Shown: in pieces, positions 55,190 through 64,000 of the stretch
Numbering within the stretch: position 1 is the stretch's first letter
How the letters are laid out: every line of letters starts with the position of its first letter
Origin: Pseudomonas mangrovi
GTDB taxonomy: Bacteria > Pseudomonadota > Gammaproteobacteria > Pseudomonadales > Pseudomonadaceae
Direction: 5' to 3'
Assembly: GCF_003052585.1 (NCBI RefSeq)
Contig: NZ_QASN01000017.1
Coordinates: 364,227 to 428,226, forward strand
DNA: 64,000 nucleotides
Translations under genes and position numbers: made by a program
Notes under the pieces: generated by a model
What the model was told of the DNA's origin: nothing
The model's database searches: none
The model's input: the letters and a program-made list of their open reading frames with translations, nothing else

Positions 55190-55346
55190 CTATGCGGATC
55201 GCTCATTTGAGATTGGGAATTTGTGCGCTGCAGGCTATCTCGGAGTGAGTGTTTTGCACAATGAGGTGCGAAATCCTCGTTTGCGCCCGCCGCCTATCCT
55301 TCCTAGGATCAATCCCACTTCAGTACCCGCGCAGAGGATTCACCGC

Positions 55347-56528
55347 ATGGCCGACAAGGCTCAGTTCAACTGGATCGACCCGCTTCTGCTGGACGCCCAG
55401 CTCACCGAGGAAGAGCGCATGGTGCGTGACAGCGCCGCACAGTTCGCCGCCGACAAGCTGGCGCCGCGGGTGCAGATGGCCTTTCGCAACGAGCAGACCG
55501 ACCCGGCGATCTTCCGCGAAATGGGCGCCACCGGCCTGCTTGGCGCGACCATCCCGGTCGAGTACGGCGGTAGCGGCCTGAACTATGTCTGCTACGGCCT
55601 GATCGCCCGCGAGGTCGAGCGCATCGACTCCGGCTACCGCTCGATGATGAGCGTGCAGTCGTCGCTGGTGATGGTGCCGATCAACGAGTTCGGCAACGAG
55701 CAGACCAAGCGCAAGTACCTGCCCAAGCTGGCCAGCGGCGAATACATCGGCTGCTTCGGCCTGACCGAGCCGGACCACGGCTCCGACCCCGGCTCGATGA
55801 TCACCCGGGCGAAGAAGGTCGACGGCGGCTACCGCCTGACCGGCGCCAAGATGTGGATCACCAACAGCCCGATCGCCGATGTCTTCGTGGTCTGGGCCAA
55901 GGACGACGAAGGCTCGATTCGCGGCTTCGTGCTGGAAAAGGGCTGGGAAGGCCTGTCCGCCCCGGCGATCCACGGCAAGGTTGGCCTGCGCGCCTCGATC
56001 ACCGGCGAGATCGTCATGGACAACGTGTTCTGCCCCGAGGAAAACGCCTTCCCCGACGTGCGCGGCCTCAAGGGTCCGTTCACCTGCCTCAACTCTGCCC
56101 GCTACGGCATCAGCTGGGGCGCGCTGGGCGCCGCCGAGTTCTGCTGGCACACCGCGCGCCAGTACACCTTGGACCGCAAGCAGTTCGGCCGCCCGCTGGC
56201 CGCCAACCAGCTGATCCAGAAGAAGCTCGCCGACATGCAGACCGAGATCACCCTGGCCCTGCAGGGCTGCCTGCGCCTGGGGCGGATGAAGGACGAAGGC
56301 AGCGCGGCGGTGGAGATCACCTCGATCATGAAGCGCAACAGCTGCGGCAAGGCGCTGGACATCGCGCGCATGGCCCGCGACATGCTCGGCGGCAACGGCA
56401 TCAGCGACGAGTACGGCGTGGCCCGCCACCTGGTCAACCTCGAGGTGGTCAACACCTACGAGGGTACCCACGACGTGCATGCGCTGATCCTCGGCCGCGC
56501 CCAGACCGGCATCCAGGCGTTCTTCTGA
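55347..56528 (+). CDS. gcdH: Glutaryl-CoA dehydrogenase
   Basis: FAD-dependent acyl-CoA dehydrogenase that converts glutaryl-CoA to crotonyl-CoA and CO2, in lysine/glutarate degradation, 393 residues. The acyl-CoA dehydrogenase blocks are [54 protein letters not shown] and [40 protein letters not shown] has the catalytic Glu. ATG 55347 begins [15 protein letters not shown]; an upstream extension has no family match. The neighbouring CoA-transferase supplies glutaryl-CoA. Confidence 0.95.
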   Translation: MADKAQFNWIDPLLLDAQLTEEERMVRDSAAQFAADKLAPRVQMAFRNEQTDPAIFREMGATGLLGATIPVEYGGSGLNYVCYGLIAREVERIDSGYRSMMSVQSSLVMVPINEFGNEQTKRKYLPKLASGEYIGCFGLTEPDHGSDPGSMITRAKKVDGGYRLTGAKMWITNSPIADVFVVWAKDDEGSIRGFVLEKGWEGLSAPAIHGKVGLRASITGEIVMDNVFCPEENAFPDVRGLKGPFTCLNSARYGISWGALGAAEFCWHTARQYTLDRKQFGRPLAANQLIQKKLADMQTEITLALQGCLRLGRMKDEGSAAVEITSIMKRNSCGKALDIARMARDMLGGNGISDEYGVARHLVNLEVVNTYEGTHDVHALILGRAQTGIQAFF

Positions 56529-56565
56529 CGGGATCGGGATGCCCGCCGGCGGCGGCTCGCTCGAC

Positions 56566-56689
56566 GTAGGTTGGGCCGCAAGGCCCAACGTGAGTAGGTA
56601 CCTGGCGACCTAGAGCGCCGGGTTTCGGCGGGGTGGTGGCTGGACGGGACATCGCCTGTTGGGCTTCGCTTTGCTCTGCCCAACCTACG
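56566..56689. repeat. 124-bp palindromic intergenic repeat
   Basis: Bounded by a perfect 12-bp inverted repeat, CGTAGGTTGGGC (56566-56577) and GCCCAACCTACG (56678-56689). The left arm also forms a smaller hairpin (GTTGGGCC-n4-GGCCCAAC). It lies between gcdH and the CoA-transferase gene, where it could form a large stem in the shared transcript. It is of the kind dispersed in Pseudomonas genomes. Confidence 0.65.
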
Positions 56690-56746
56690 CCGGATTGCTG
56701 CGTAGACTGGGCCGCCAGACCCGGCTGCTCATCTACAGGAGGTTTT

Positions 56747-57967
56747 ATGGCAGCGCTTTGCGGAGTGCGGGTTCTGGATCTGTCGCGGGTGCTGGCCGGG
56801 CCCTGGGCCGGTCAGACGCTGGCCGACCTCGGCGCCGAGGTGATCAAGATCGAGCGCCCCGGCGTGGGTGACGACACCCGTGGCTGGGGACCGCCCTTCG
56901 TCGCCGACGAGCAGGGCCAGCCGAGCGCCGAGTCGGCCTACTTCCAATGCGCCAATCGCAACAAGCAGTCGTTGACCCTGGACCTTGCGCATCCCGAAGG
57001 CCAGCGCATCCTGAGCGAGCTGGCGCTGCAGTCCGACGTGCTGATCGAGAACTTCAAGGTCGGTGGCATGGCCGCCTACGGGCTCGACTATCCGAGCCTG
57101 AGCGTCCTCAACCCGCGGCTGATCTACTGCTCGATCACCGGCTTCGGCCAGACCGGGCCCTATGCCCACAAACCTGGCTACGACTTCATGATCCAGGGTC
57201 TGGGCGGCCTGATGAGCCTGACCGGGCGTGCCGACGACGAGCCCGGCGCCGGGCCGATGAAGGTCGGCGTGGCGCTTACCGACATTCTCACCGGGCTCTA
57301 CGCCAGCGTTGCCATCCTCGCCGCGCTGCAGCAGCGCGAACGCAGCGGCGCGGGCCAGTACATCGATCTGGCGCTGCTCGATGTACAGGTGGCGGCCCTG
57401 GCCAACCAGGCCTCGGCCTATCTGGTCTCCGGTCAGCTGCCTGTGCGTCGCGGCAACGCCCATCCGAGCATCGTGCCCTATCAGGACTTTCCCACCGCGG
57501 ACGGCGAGCTGTTGCTGACGGTGGGCAATGACCTGCAGTTCCGCCGCTTCTGCGCGGTGGTCGGGCGCCCGGAATGGGCCGAGGATCCGCGCTTTGCCAG
57601 CAATGCCGCGCGGGTGGCGCATCGGGTCGAACTGGTGGCGTTGATTCGTCAGCGGACGGTGTTCCGCACGACCGCGGACTGGATGGCTGAGCTGGAGGCG
57701 GCCGGGGTGCCGTGCGGGCCAGTCAACGACCTGGCGCAGGTATTCGCCGATCCGCAGGTGCAGGCTCGGGGGTTGCGCGTCGAACTGCCACACGGGCTGG
57801 GTGGGTCGCTGGCGCAGGTGGCGAGTCCGCTGCGTCTCAGCGCTTCGCCGGTGGACTACCGGAATGCCGCGCCACTGCTCGGCGCCGACAGCGAAGCCGT
57901 GCTGCGGCGCCTGCTCGGGCTGGACGATGCGGCGCTACAGGTGCTGCGCCGCGACGGCGTGATCTAG
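56747..57967 (+). CDS. Class III (CaiB/BaiF-type) CoA-transferase, probably glutarate:CoA
   Basis: A 406-residue family III CoA-transferase. The N-terminal Rossmann part is VLDLSRVLAGPWAGQTLADLGAEVIKIERPGVGDDTRGWGPPF. The catalytic Asp is in GYDFMIQGLGGLMSLTGRADDEPG. VGVALTDILTGLYASVAILAALQQRERSGAGQYIDLALLD is also typical. Beside gcdH it should activate glutarate by CoA transfer, for example from succinyl-CoA. ATG 56747 follows AGGAGG. The 218-bp gap from gcdH is filled by a palindromic repeat. Confidence 0.92.
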   Translation: MAALCGVRVLDLSRVLAGPWAGQTLADLGAEVIKIERPGVGDDTRGWGPPFVADEQGQPSAESAYFQCANRNKQSLTLDLAHPEGQRILSELALQSDVLIENFKVGGMAAYGLDYPSLSVLNPRLIYCSITGFGQTGPYAHKPGYDFMIQGLGGLMSLTGRADDEPGAGPMKVGVALTDILTGLYASVAILAALQQRERSGAGQYIDLALLDVQVAALANQASAYLVSGQLPVRRGNAHPSIVPYQDFPTADGELLLTVGNDLQFRRFCAVVGRPEWAEDPRFASNAARVAHRVELVALIRQRTVFRTTADWMAELEAAGVPCGPVNDLAQVFADPQVQARGLRVELPHGLGGSLAQVASPLRLSASPVDYRNAAPLLGADSEAVLRRLLGLDDAALQVLRRDGVI

Positions 57968-57996
57968 GCGATCACGCCGGGTAACGCCAGGCGCTA

Positions 57997-58533
57997 TCAG
58001 TTCTTCTCGGCAGCATCACCGCCGTGCTTGGCCGCCAGCTGGCGGGCCATTTCCAGGTGTTCGCGCAAGGTCGGCAGCTGTTCGGCCGCGTAGGCCTTGA
58101 GGTCGGCGTCGGCGAGTTCCTTGGACGCGCTCTCATACAATTCGACCGACTTCTCATGTGCAACCACCTGGTTGTTCGCATAGGCCTCGTCAAAAGACTC
58201 GCCGCTGCGCAGTTGCAGGATCAGCGCTTTGGCCTTGGCCATCAGGGTCGCCTCATCGGCTAGCTCGATATCTTCCTTTCCGGAAGCGGTTTGAGCCAAT
58301 TGCTGGTTGGCGGCGCTGTGGTCATCGAGCATGCGCTGAGCAAAGTTCTTGACGTCCTGGGATGTCGCTTTGGTCAGGGCCAGTGTGGCGTTGTGCACCT
58401 CGGCAATGCCCATGGCGGACGCGTCGTTGACGAAGTCCTCGGCATCCATGCCGTCGGCCATGGCAAAGCTGCTGGCGGCGGCGAAGCAGAAAGCGACCAG
58501 GCCGGTTCGGATGGAAGGCATCAGGTTGTTCAT
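57997..58533 (-). CDS. DUF4142 periplasmic helical protein
   Basis: A 178-residue exported protein with signal peptide MNNLMPSIRTGLVAFCFAAASSFAMA. The mature part is a ferritin-like four-helix DUF4142 domain: DFVNDASAMGIAEVHNATLALTKATSQDVKNFAQRMLDDHSAANQQL and AYANNQVVAHEKSVELYESASKELADADLKAYAAEQLPTLREHLEMA. The HExx-like histidines (DDHSAAN, VAHEKS and LREHLEMA) resemble metal-site positions. The function is unproven. It converges on the CoA-transferase gene. Confidence 0.88.
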   Translation of the reverse strand: MNNLMPSIRTGLVAFCFAAASSFAMADGMDAEDFVNDASAMGIAEVHNATLALTKATSQDVKNFAQRMLDDHSAANQQLAQTASGKEDIELADEATLMAKAKALILQLRSGESFDEAYANNQVVAHEKSVELYESASKELADADLKAYAAEQLPTLREHLEMARQLAAKHGGDAAEKN

Positions 58534-58793
58534 AGGGGCACCTCAATAGGCAGAAATGGGGGTAGTGAACGTGCCGCAACGGCTGCGCGACCTCGGAGTT
58601 TGTGACCGGGCCCCTCGGCAGGGGTTCAGCGCTGTCCGCCAGCGGTAGGGAACGCTGCGCCGACGCCGGTGCTCCAAACGCACCAGGGAACCTCGGGAAA
58701 AGTACTGCGCTCGGCCTGGCGTCGTTGCAATGAGCCAGACCTTTGCTCGCTAGCTTTTTCACAGGTTCCCCCTGCAGTCATGGGGGAGATGCG

Positions 58794-59285
58794 ATGGAAG
58801 TGGTGGGCAGAGTCGTCGAATACCTGAAACAGCACCGGCTGCGCCTGAGCACGGCGGAGTCCTGCACGGCGGGAACCATCATCGCGCTGCTGTCGGATGT
58901 GGAAGGCAGTGGCGCCTGCCTGGAAGCCGGCTACGTGGTCTACTCGCCGCAGGCCAAGCAGCAGGTGCTGGGGGTGACCGACGAGTGCCTGCAGCGCTAC
59001 AACCTGACCAGCGAGGAAGTGGCTCGCTGCATGGCACTCGGCGCGTTGCAGCGCAGCCGCTCTTCAGTCGCCGTGGCGACCACCGGCGTCGCCGGACCGG
59101 AACCGATGGACGGCATTGCGCCGGGCACCGTGTGCTTTGCCTGGGCCTACGAGAGGCGGGGAGAGCCGCGGCTGTTCAGCGCCACCGAGCATTTCCCCGG
59201 TGGGCGCAGCGAGGTGCGGCAGGCCGCGGCGCTGCACGCGCTGGCACAGCTGCCGCATTATCACGCGCGCCTCGCACAGGACTGA
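58794..59285 (+). CDS. CinA C-terminal domain protein (nicotinamide-nucleotide amidohydrolase-like)
   Basis: A 163-residue stand-alone CinA-C/PncC-type protein, which deamidates NMN in pyridine nucleotide salvage. Motifs are LRLSTAESCTAGTIIALLSDVEGSGACLEAGYVVYSPQAKQQVLGV and VAVATTGVAGPEPMDGIAPGTVCFAW, with the catalytic Ser/Lys region in the first block. The frame is open further up, but ATG 58794 has a GGGGGAG site and gives the family start. The main PncC/CinA next to recA may be elsewhere, so this could be a paralogue. It converges on the FtsH-like gene with no spacer between stops. Confidence 0.88.
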   Translation: MEVVGRVVEYLKQHRLRLSTAESCTAGTIIALLSDVEGSGACLEAGYVVYSPQAKQQVLGVTDECLQRYNLTSEEVARCMALGALQRSRSSVAVATTGVAGPEPMDGIAPGTVCFAWAYERRGEPRLFSATEHFPGGRSEVRQAAALHALAQLPHYHARLAQD

Positions 59286-61250
<1,965 letters not shown>

Positions 61251-61489
61251 CTGGCTACCGGGTGCGAACGGTGAAAAATCCACCCCGGAGGGTGGGACTG
61301 CTTTCACGGAAGGCAAGGCGCGGGCGCCCCACTTCCGTCGCCGTCCTGTGTTGGCGATCAGGACGCTAACAGTCCTTTCGGCACAAGAGAACGTCCCTGC
61401 AGGCGGGACGGGATGAACGGCGGCACCGTCAGTCGGTTTTTTCCAGATGCAACGGAACTAGAGGGCTCGGTGGGCGTCGCTGCTGGCTA

Positions 61490-61807
61490 TCAGCCACAGG
61501 ACAGACGGTAGACGCGACCCTGTTCATCGAGATCGACGTTCAGGCGCTGAGAGTCGTAATCCATCGTCATCATGTCGTCCGGTTTGAGCATTCGGGCACG
61601 CTGTGCGCCGCTGCGCTGGCGCGCCTGATCGAGCAATTCCTGGGAGCCCGGCTTGCCGATCAGGTCGGCCAGCGGCTCGGTACTGCAGCGCTCGGGGATG
61701 GCGGCGCTGGCGTGCGCCGGTTGCTCGCTCGGCGCGGGGCTGCTGGCGCAGCCGGCGAGCAGGGCGGTGCCGAGAATGGCGCTGAAAAAGATACGGCGCG
61801 AATGCAT
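61490..61807 (-). CDS. I78-family protease-inhibitor lipoprotein
   Basis: A 105-residue lipoprotein; the signal MHSRRIFFSAILGTALLAGC contains the lipobox LAGC. The C-terminal part CSTEPLADLIGKPGSQELLDQARQRSGAQRARMLKPDDMMTMDYDSQRLNVDLDEQGRVYRLSCG matches the I78 peptidase-inhibitor family (AprI-like fold, PF11720-type), with a Cys pair at the ends. It probably blocks serine proteases or stabilises the envelope. It is 239 bp upstream of the FtsH-like gene on the same strand. Confidence 0.85.
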   Translation of the reverse strand: MHSRRIFFSAILGTALLAGCASSPAPSEQPAHASAAIPERCSTEPLADLIGKPGSQELLDQARQRSGAQRARMLKPDDMMTMDYDSQRLNVDLDEQGRVYRLSCG

Positions 61808-62194
61808 GGCTGTCCTCCGTCGGGAAAAGAACGCACCTTAACAGCTCACGCGCCGGTCTACAGCGAAGGGCCGCACAGCATGTGTCGGGTTTTTCGGCGA
61901 AGCCCTGGGAAAATTCGCCAGACCAGGCGGATCTGGTGGCGATCGCGACGATCTGCCGTTTCCCGTGCGATGCTGGCGGCAGCAGATCAGGTGCCGCGCT
62001 GGAGTCCTGCCTGTGGTCAAGCTGCCCGGCGCGCGCTGCGCTTTTCCGGCACAGGTCGCCAGGAAGAGCTGGGTGATTCCCCTGAAACGGAGTCGGACAA
62101 TTCCGAGCAATTTGATCAGGCGCAAGGGAAAACCGCCCCGCCACGGCCATGATCAATCCAGCAACTTCAAGAACTCCAGACCAGGGAGCCTGCC
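61808..62194. other. Gene-free regulatory stretch upstream of nnrS
   Basis: A 387-bp spacer between the divergent I78 gene and nnrS. Short open frames here have no family match. It contains one FNR/DNR-like site at 62112-62125; no other motif or RNA was recognised. Confidence 0.45.
62112..62125 (+). promoter_or_regulatory. Imperfect ANR/DNR-like box before nnrS
   Basis: TTGATCAGGCGCAA keeps the first half-site of TTGATnnnnATCAA exactly and three of five bases of the second. Its centre is about 76 bp before the nnrS start. The degenerate match needs testing. Confidence 0.45.
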
Positions 62195-63382
62195 GTGCAA
62201 GTCATTGATCGCCGCAAAGCCATGAGCATCCCGCCGCTGTTGCGGCTGGGTTTTCGTCCGTTCTTTCTCGCCGGTGCGCTTTTCGCCGCGATCGCCGTAC
62301 CGCTGTGGATACTCGCGTTGCAGGGGGTGACCGGCTGGCAGCCCAGCGGCGGCTGGCTGGCCTGGCATCGCCACGAGCTGGTGTTCGGCTTCGGCCTGGC
62401 GATCATTGCCGGCTTCCTCCTCACCGCCGTGCAGACCTGGACCGGCCTGCCGGGGCTCTCCGGCAAGCCGCTGGCGGCGCTGGCGCTGCTCTGGCTGGGC
62501 GCCCGGGCGGGCTGGCTGGCCGGCACGCCGGCATTGCCGCTACTGGTGCTGGAGCTGATCTTTCCAGTGGTGGTGGCGCTGGTCATGGCGCGCATGCTGT
62601 TCGCGGTGCGGCAGAAGAAGAACTACCCGGTGGTGGCGGTGCTGATTCTGCTGGCGCTGGCGGACGGCCTGAGCATGCTGGGCCTGCTGCGCGGCGACGA
62701 TGGCCTGCAGCGTCAGGGTGTACTGGCTGGCGTCTGGCTGATCGCGGCGATGCTCGGGCTGATCGGCGGCCGGGTCATTCCCTTTTTTACCCAGCGCGGC
62801 GTCGGTCGGGTCGAGGCCTTCGCGCCCATCGTCTGGCTCGACCGGGCGCTGCTGATCGGCGCGCCGCTGGTGGCCATCCTCTACGCGGCTGGCCTGGGGC
62901 TGACAGCGTCGCTGCCGGTCGGCGTGCTCTTCGCCCTGCTCGGTATTGGCCACCTTGTGCGGCTGGCGCGCTGGCAGGACAAGCGCCTGTGGCGGGTACC
63001 GCTGCTCTGGTCGTTGCACCTGGCCTATGCCTGGCTGGCAGTCGCCTGCCTGGGCATGGCGGCGTGGAATTTCGGCTGGGTCGCCAGCCCAAGCCCCGCT
63101 ACCCACGCGCTGAATGTCGGTGCCATGGGCGGGCTGATCCTGGCGATGATCGCGCGGGTCAGCCTGGGCCACACCGGCCGGCCGCTGCAGCCGCCGAGGG
63201 CGATGATCGCGGCCTTCATCCTGCTGCAGCTGGGGACGCTGGCGCGGGTGCTGCTGGTGGAGTTCTGGCCTGTCGGCAGCCTGCACCTGGCGGCCACCTG
63301 CTGGGCTATCGCCTTCGGCCTGTTCGTCATCTTCTACGCGCCGATGCTCTGCCGCACTCGTGCGGACGGGCATCCCGGCTGA
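62195..63382 (+). CDS. nnrS: NnrS-family haem-copper membrane protein
   Basis: A 395-residue polytopic inner-membrane protein (about 12 helices) of the NnrS family, linked to nitric oxide tolerance in denitrifiers and pathogens. Signature segments are IPPLLRLGFRPFFLAGALFA, WLAWHRHELVFGFGLAIIAGFLLTAVQTWTGLPGLSG, FFTQRGVGRVEAFAPIVWLDR and ALNVGAMGGLILAMIARVSLGHTGRPLQPP, with His residues for haem. GTG 62195 has a GGGAG site at good spacing; ATG 62222 is the alternative. It is followed 9 bp later by a CopD-like gene. Confidence 0.93.
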   Translation: MQVIDRRKAMSIPPLLRLGFRPFFLAGALFAAIAVPLWILALQGVTGWQPSGGWLAWHRHELVFGFGLAIIAGFLLTAVQTWTGLPGLSGKPLAALALLWLGARAGWLAGTPALPLLVLELIFPVVVALVMARMLFAVRQKKNYPVVAVLILLALADGLSMLGLLRGDDGLQRQGVLAGVWLIAAMLGLIGGRVIPFFTQRGVGRVEAFAPIVWLDRALLIGAPLVAILYAAGLGLTASLPVGVLFALLGIGHLVRLARWQDKRLWRVPLLWSLHLAYAWLAVACLGMAAWNFGWVASPSPATHALNVGAMGGLILAMIARVSLGHTGRPLQPPRAMIAAFILLQLGTLARVLLVEFWPVGSLHLAATCWAIAFGLFVIFYAPMLCRTRADGHPG

Positions 63383-63391
63383 GGAGCCCGC

Positions 63392-63829
63392 ATGAGCTAC
63401 GCGATCCTGTTGATCCTGCACCTGGCGGCGGCGGTCGCCTTCATCGGCACCCTGTTCTATCAGGTGGTGATCTGGCGGGCGGCGACCAGCGAGCTAGCGG
63501 AGTCGTCACTGCAGGAGGTCAGTGCGCGCCTCAGTGCGGTGACGCGCAAGGTCCTGCACTGGGTGGTGCTGGTGCTCTACGGCGCCGGCATCGGTCTGGC
63601 CTGGCACTATCGCGGGGTACTCGCCGATCCGTTCGGCAGTCCCTTCGCCACGCTGTTGACGCTGAAGATCCTGCTGGCGTTGAGCATCGTCGGCCATTAC
63701 CTGGCGATCGCCGTGCTGCTGCGCCGCGGCCGACTGACGGTGCGGCGCAACCGCCTGCTGCACCTGGCAGTGCTGCTGCAGATGCTGCTGATCATCGTGC
63801 TGGCCAAGGGCATGTTTCACTTCTCCTAG
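63392..63829 (+). CDS. CopD-like small membrane protein
   Basis: A 145-residue protein with four membrane helices: AILLILHLAAAVAFIGTLFYQVVIW, VLHWVVLVLYGAGIGLAWHY, LLTLKILLALSIVGHYLAIAVLL and LLHLAVLLQMLLIIVLAKGMF. His residues near helix ends (LHLAAA, GHYL) suit metal or haem binding, as in CopD/cytochrome b-like families. It starts 9 bp after nnrS and should be cotranscribed. A role in NO/metal handling is inference. Confidence 0.78.
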   Translation: MSYAILLILHLAAAVAFIGTLFYQVVIWRAATSELAESSLQEVSARLSAVTRKVLHWVVLVLYGAGIGLAWHYRGVLADPFGSPFATLLTLKILLALSIVGHYLAIAVLLRRGRLTVRRNRLLHLAVLLQMLLIIVLAKGMFHFS

Positions 63830-63846
63830 TGAGCCAGCGCTGCGTG

Positions 63847-63882
63847 GGGTGGACGACGCTTCACCCGTCCACCATTTCCGCG
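63847..63882. repeat. 36-bp direct repeat, unit 1
   Basis: Begins GGGTGGACGACG and ends ATTTCCGCG. It is identical to the unit at 63965-64000; the starts are 118 bp apart. GGTGGAC and GTCCACC inside can form a hairpin. Confidence 0.75.
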
Positions 63883-63964
63883 TGCCGGTGGACAAGAACG
63901 GCGTTGTCCACCCTACGTCAGCGCCGCGGGCGCCATGCCGGCTTTCGTTCCGCCTCCGCCCGTA

Positions 63965-64000
63965 GGGTGGACGACGCTTCACCCGTCCACCATTTCCGCG
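63965..64000. repeat. 36-bp direct repeat, unit 2 (at the window edge)
   Basis: Identical to unit 1 over all 36 bases up to the last base of the window, so the array may continue. Between the units is TTGTCCACCCTACG, which can pair with the next unit's start. Confidence 0.75.

Noticed and set aside
55221..55261. TTGTGC/GCACAA pair as the LysR operator of gcdH
   Set aside because: The half-sites are 29 bp apart and do not fit the T-n11-A pattern, so they are mentioned only as a loose observation.
63847..64000. Possible CRISPR array at the right edge
   Set aside because: Only two units are seen. The spacer would be about 82 bp and contains sequence complementary to the repeat, and no cas genes are present. 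It fits a dispersed intergenic repeat better.

Overview
The window is a high-GC gammaproteobacterial chromosome segment, almost certainly from the family Pseudomonadaceae. The order glyS-glyQ-tag-htrB-pilZ, then TPR-trkA-rsmB-fmt-def-lysM-dprA-tsaC-hemF-aroE, is the order found beside the replication origin in Pseudomonas aeruginosa. A Dnr-type regulator, NnrS, and a porin behind a perfect ANR/DNR box suggest a denitrifier of the P. stutzeri/mendocina type. The species assignment is inference. No rRNA, tRNA, CRISPR array, prophage or insertion sequence was recognised.

Layout. 1-3.9 kb: origin-proximal housekeeping genes. 3.9-11.7 kb: a repeat element, then a leftward operon of seven overlapping genes (KAS III-like synthase, SDR/epimerase, metallo-beta-lactamase-fold hydrolase, PaaK/F390-type adenylating enzyme, ATP-grasp ligase, GNAT/FemAB-like acyltransferase, Rieske oxygenase). 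It sits between pilZ and the TPR-trkA block and looks like an uncharacterised biosynthetic cluster; it is the best candidate here for an undescribed system. 11.8-23 kb: TPR, trkA, rsmB, fmt, def, lysM, dprA, tsaC, hemF, aroE, a DUF883 gene, pbpG and a His-rich RcnB-like gene. 23.3-27.6 kb: a respiration/nitrogen-oxide island with beta-carbonic anhydrase, ANR/DNR-box porin, a secreted protein with two NarX-like P-box motifs, a Dnr-type regulator and a DGC zinc-binding protein. 27.6-33.9 kb: yheV-prlC, a hipBA toxin-antitoxin pair with three operators about 50 bp apart, gamma-carbonic anhydrase, a membrane protein and a frameshifted ferritin-like pseudogene.

34.2-39.7 kb: a four-gene MlaE/F/D-plus-lipoprotein lipid transporter and a PctA-type amino-acid chemoreceptor. 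39.8-47.9 kb: three paralogous secreted CSLREA-type beta-helix proteins, with a membrane protein and a LysR/GST/nitronate-monooxygenase-like locus between the first and the other two. 47.9-50.9 kb: a second, inverted copy of the repeat at 3.9 kb, a lipoprotein metallopeptidase, a small lipoprotein and a luciferase-like flavoprotein. 51-53.9 kb: the proton-translocating transhydrogenase operon pntAa-pntAb-pntB. 54.3-58 kb: the glutarate module (LysR regulator, gcdH, class III CoA-transferase) with a palindromic repeat between the last two genes. 58-64 kb: DUF4142, CinA-C, a divergent FtsH-like protease, an I78 inhibitor lipoprotein, nnrS, a CopD-like membrane protein, and a 36-bp direct repeat at the right edge.
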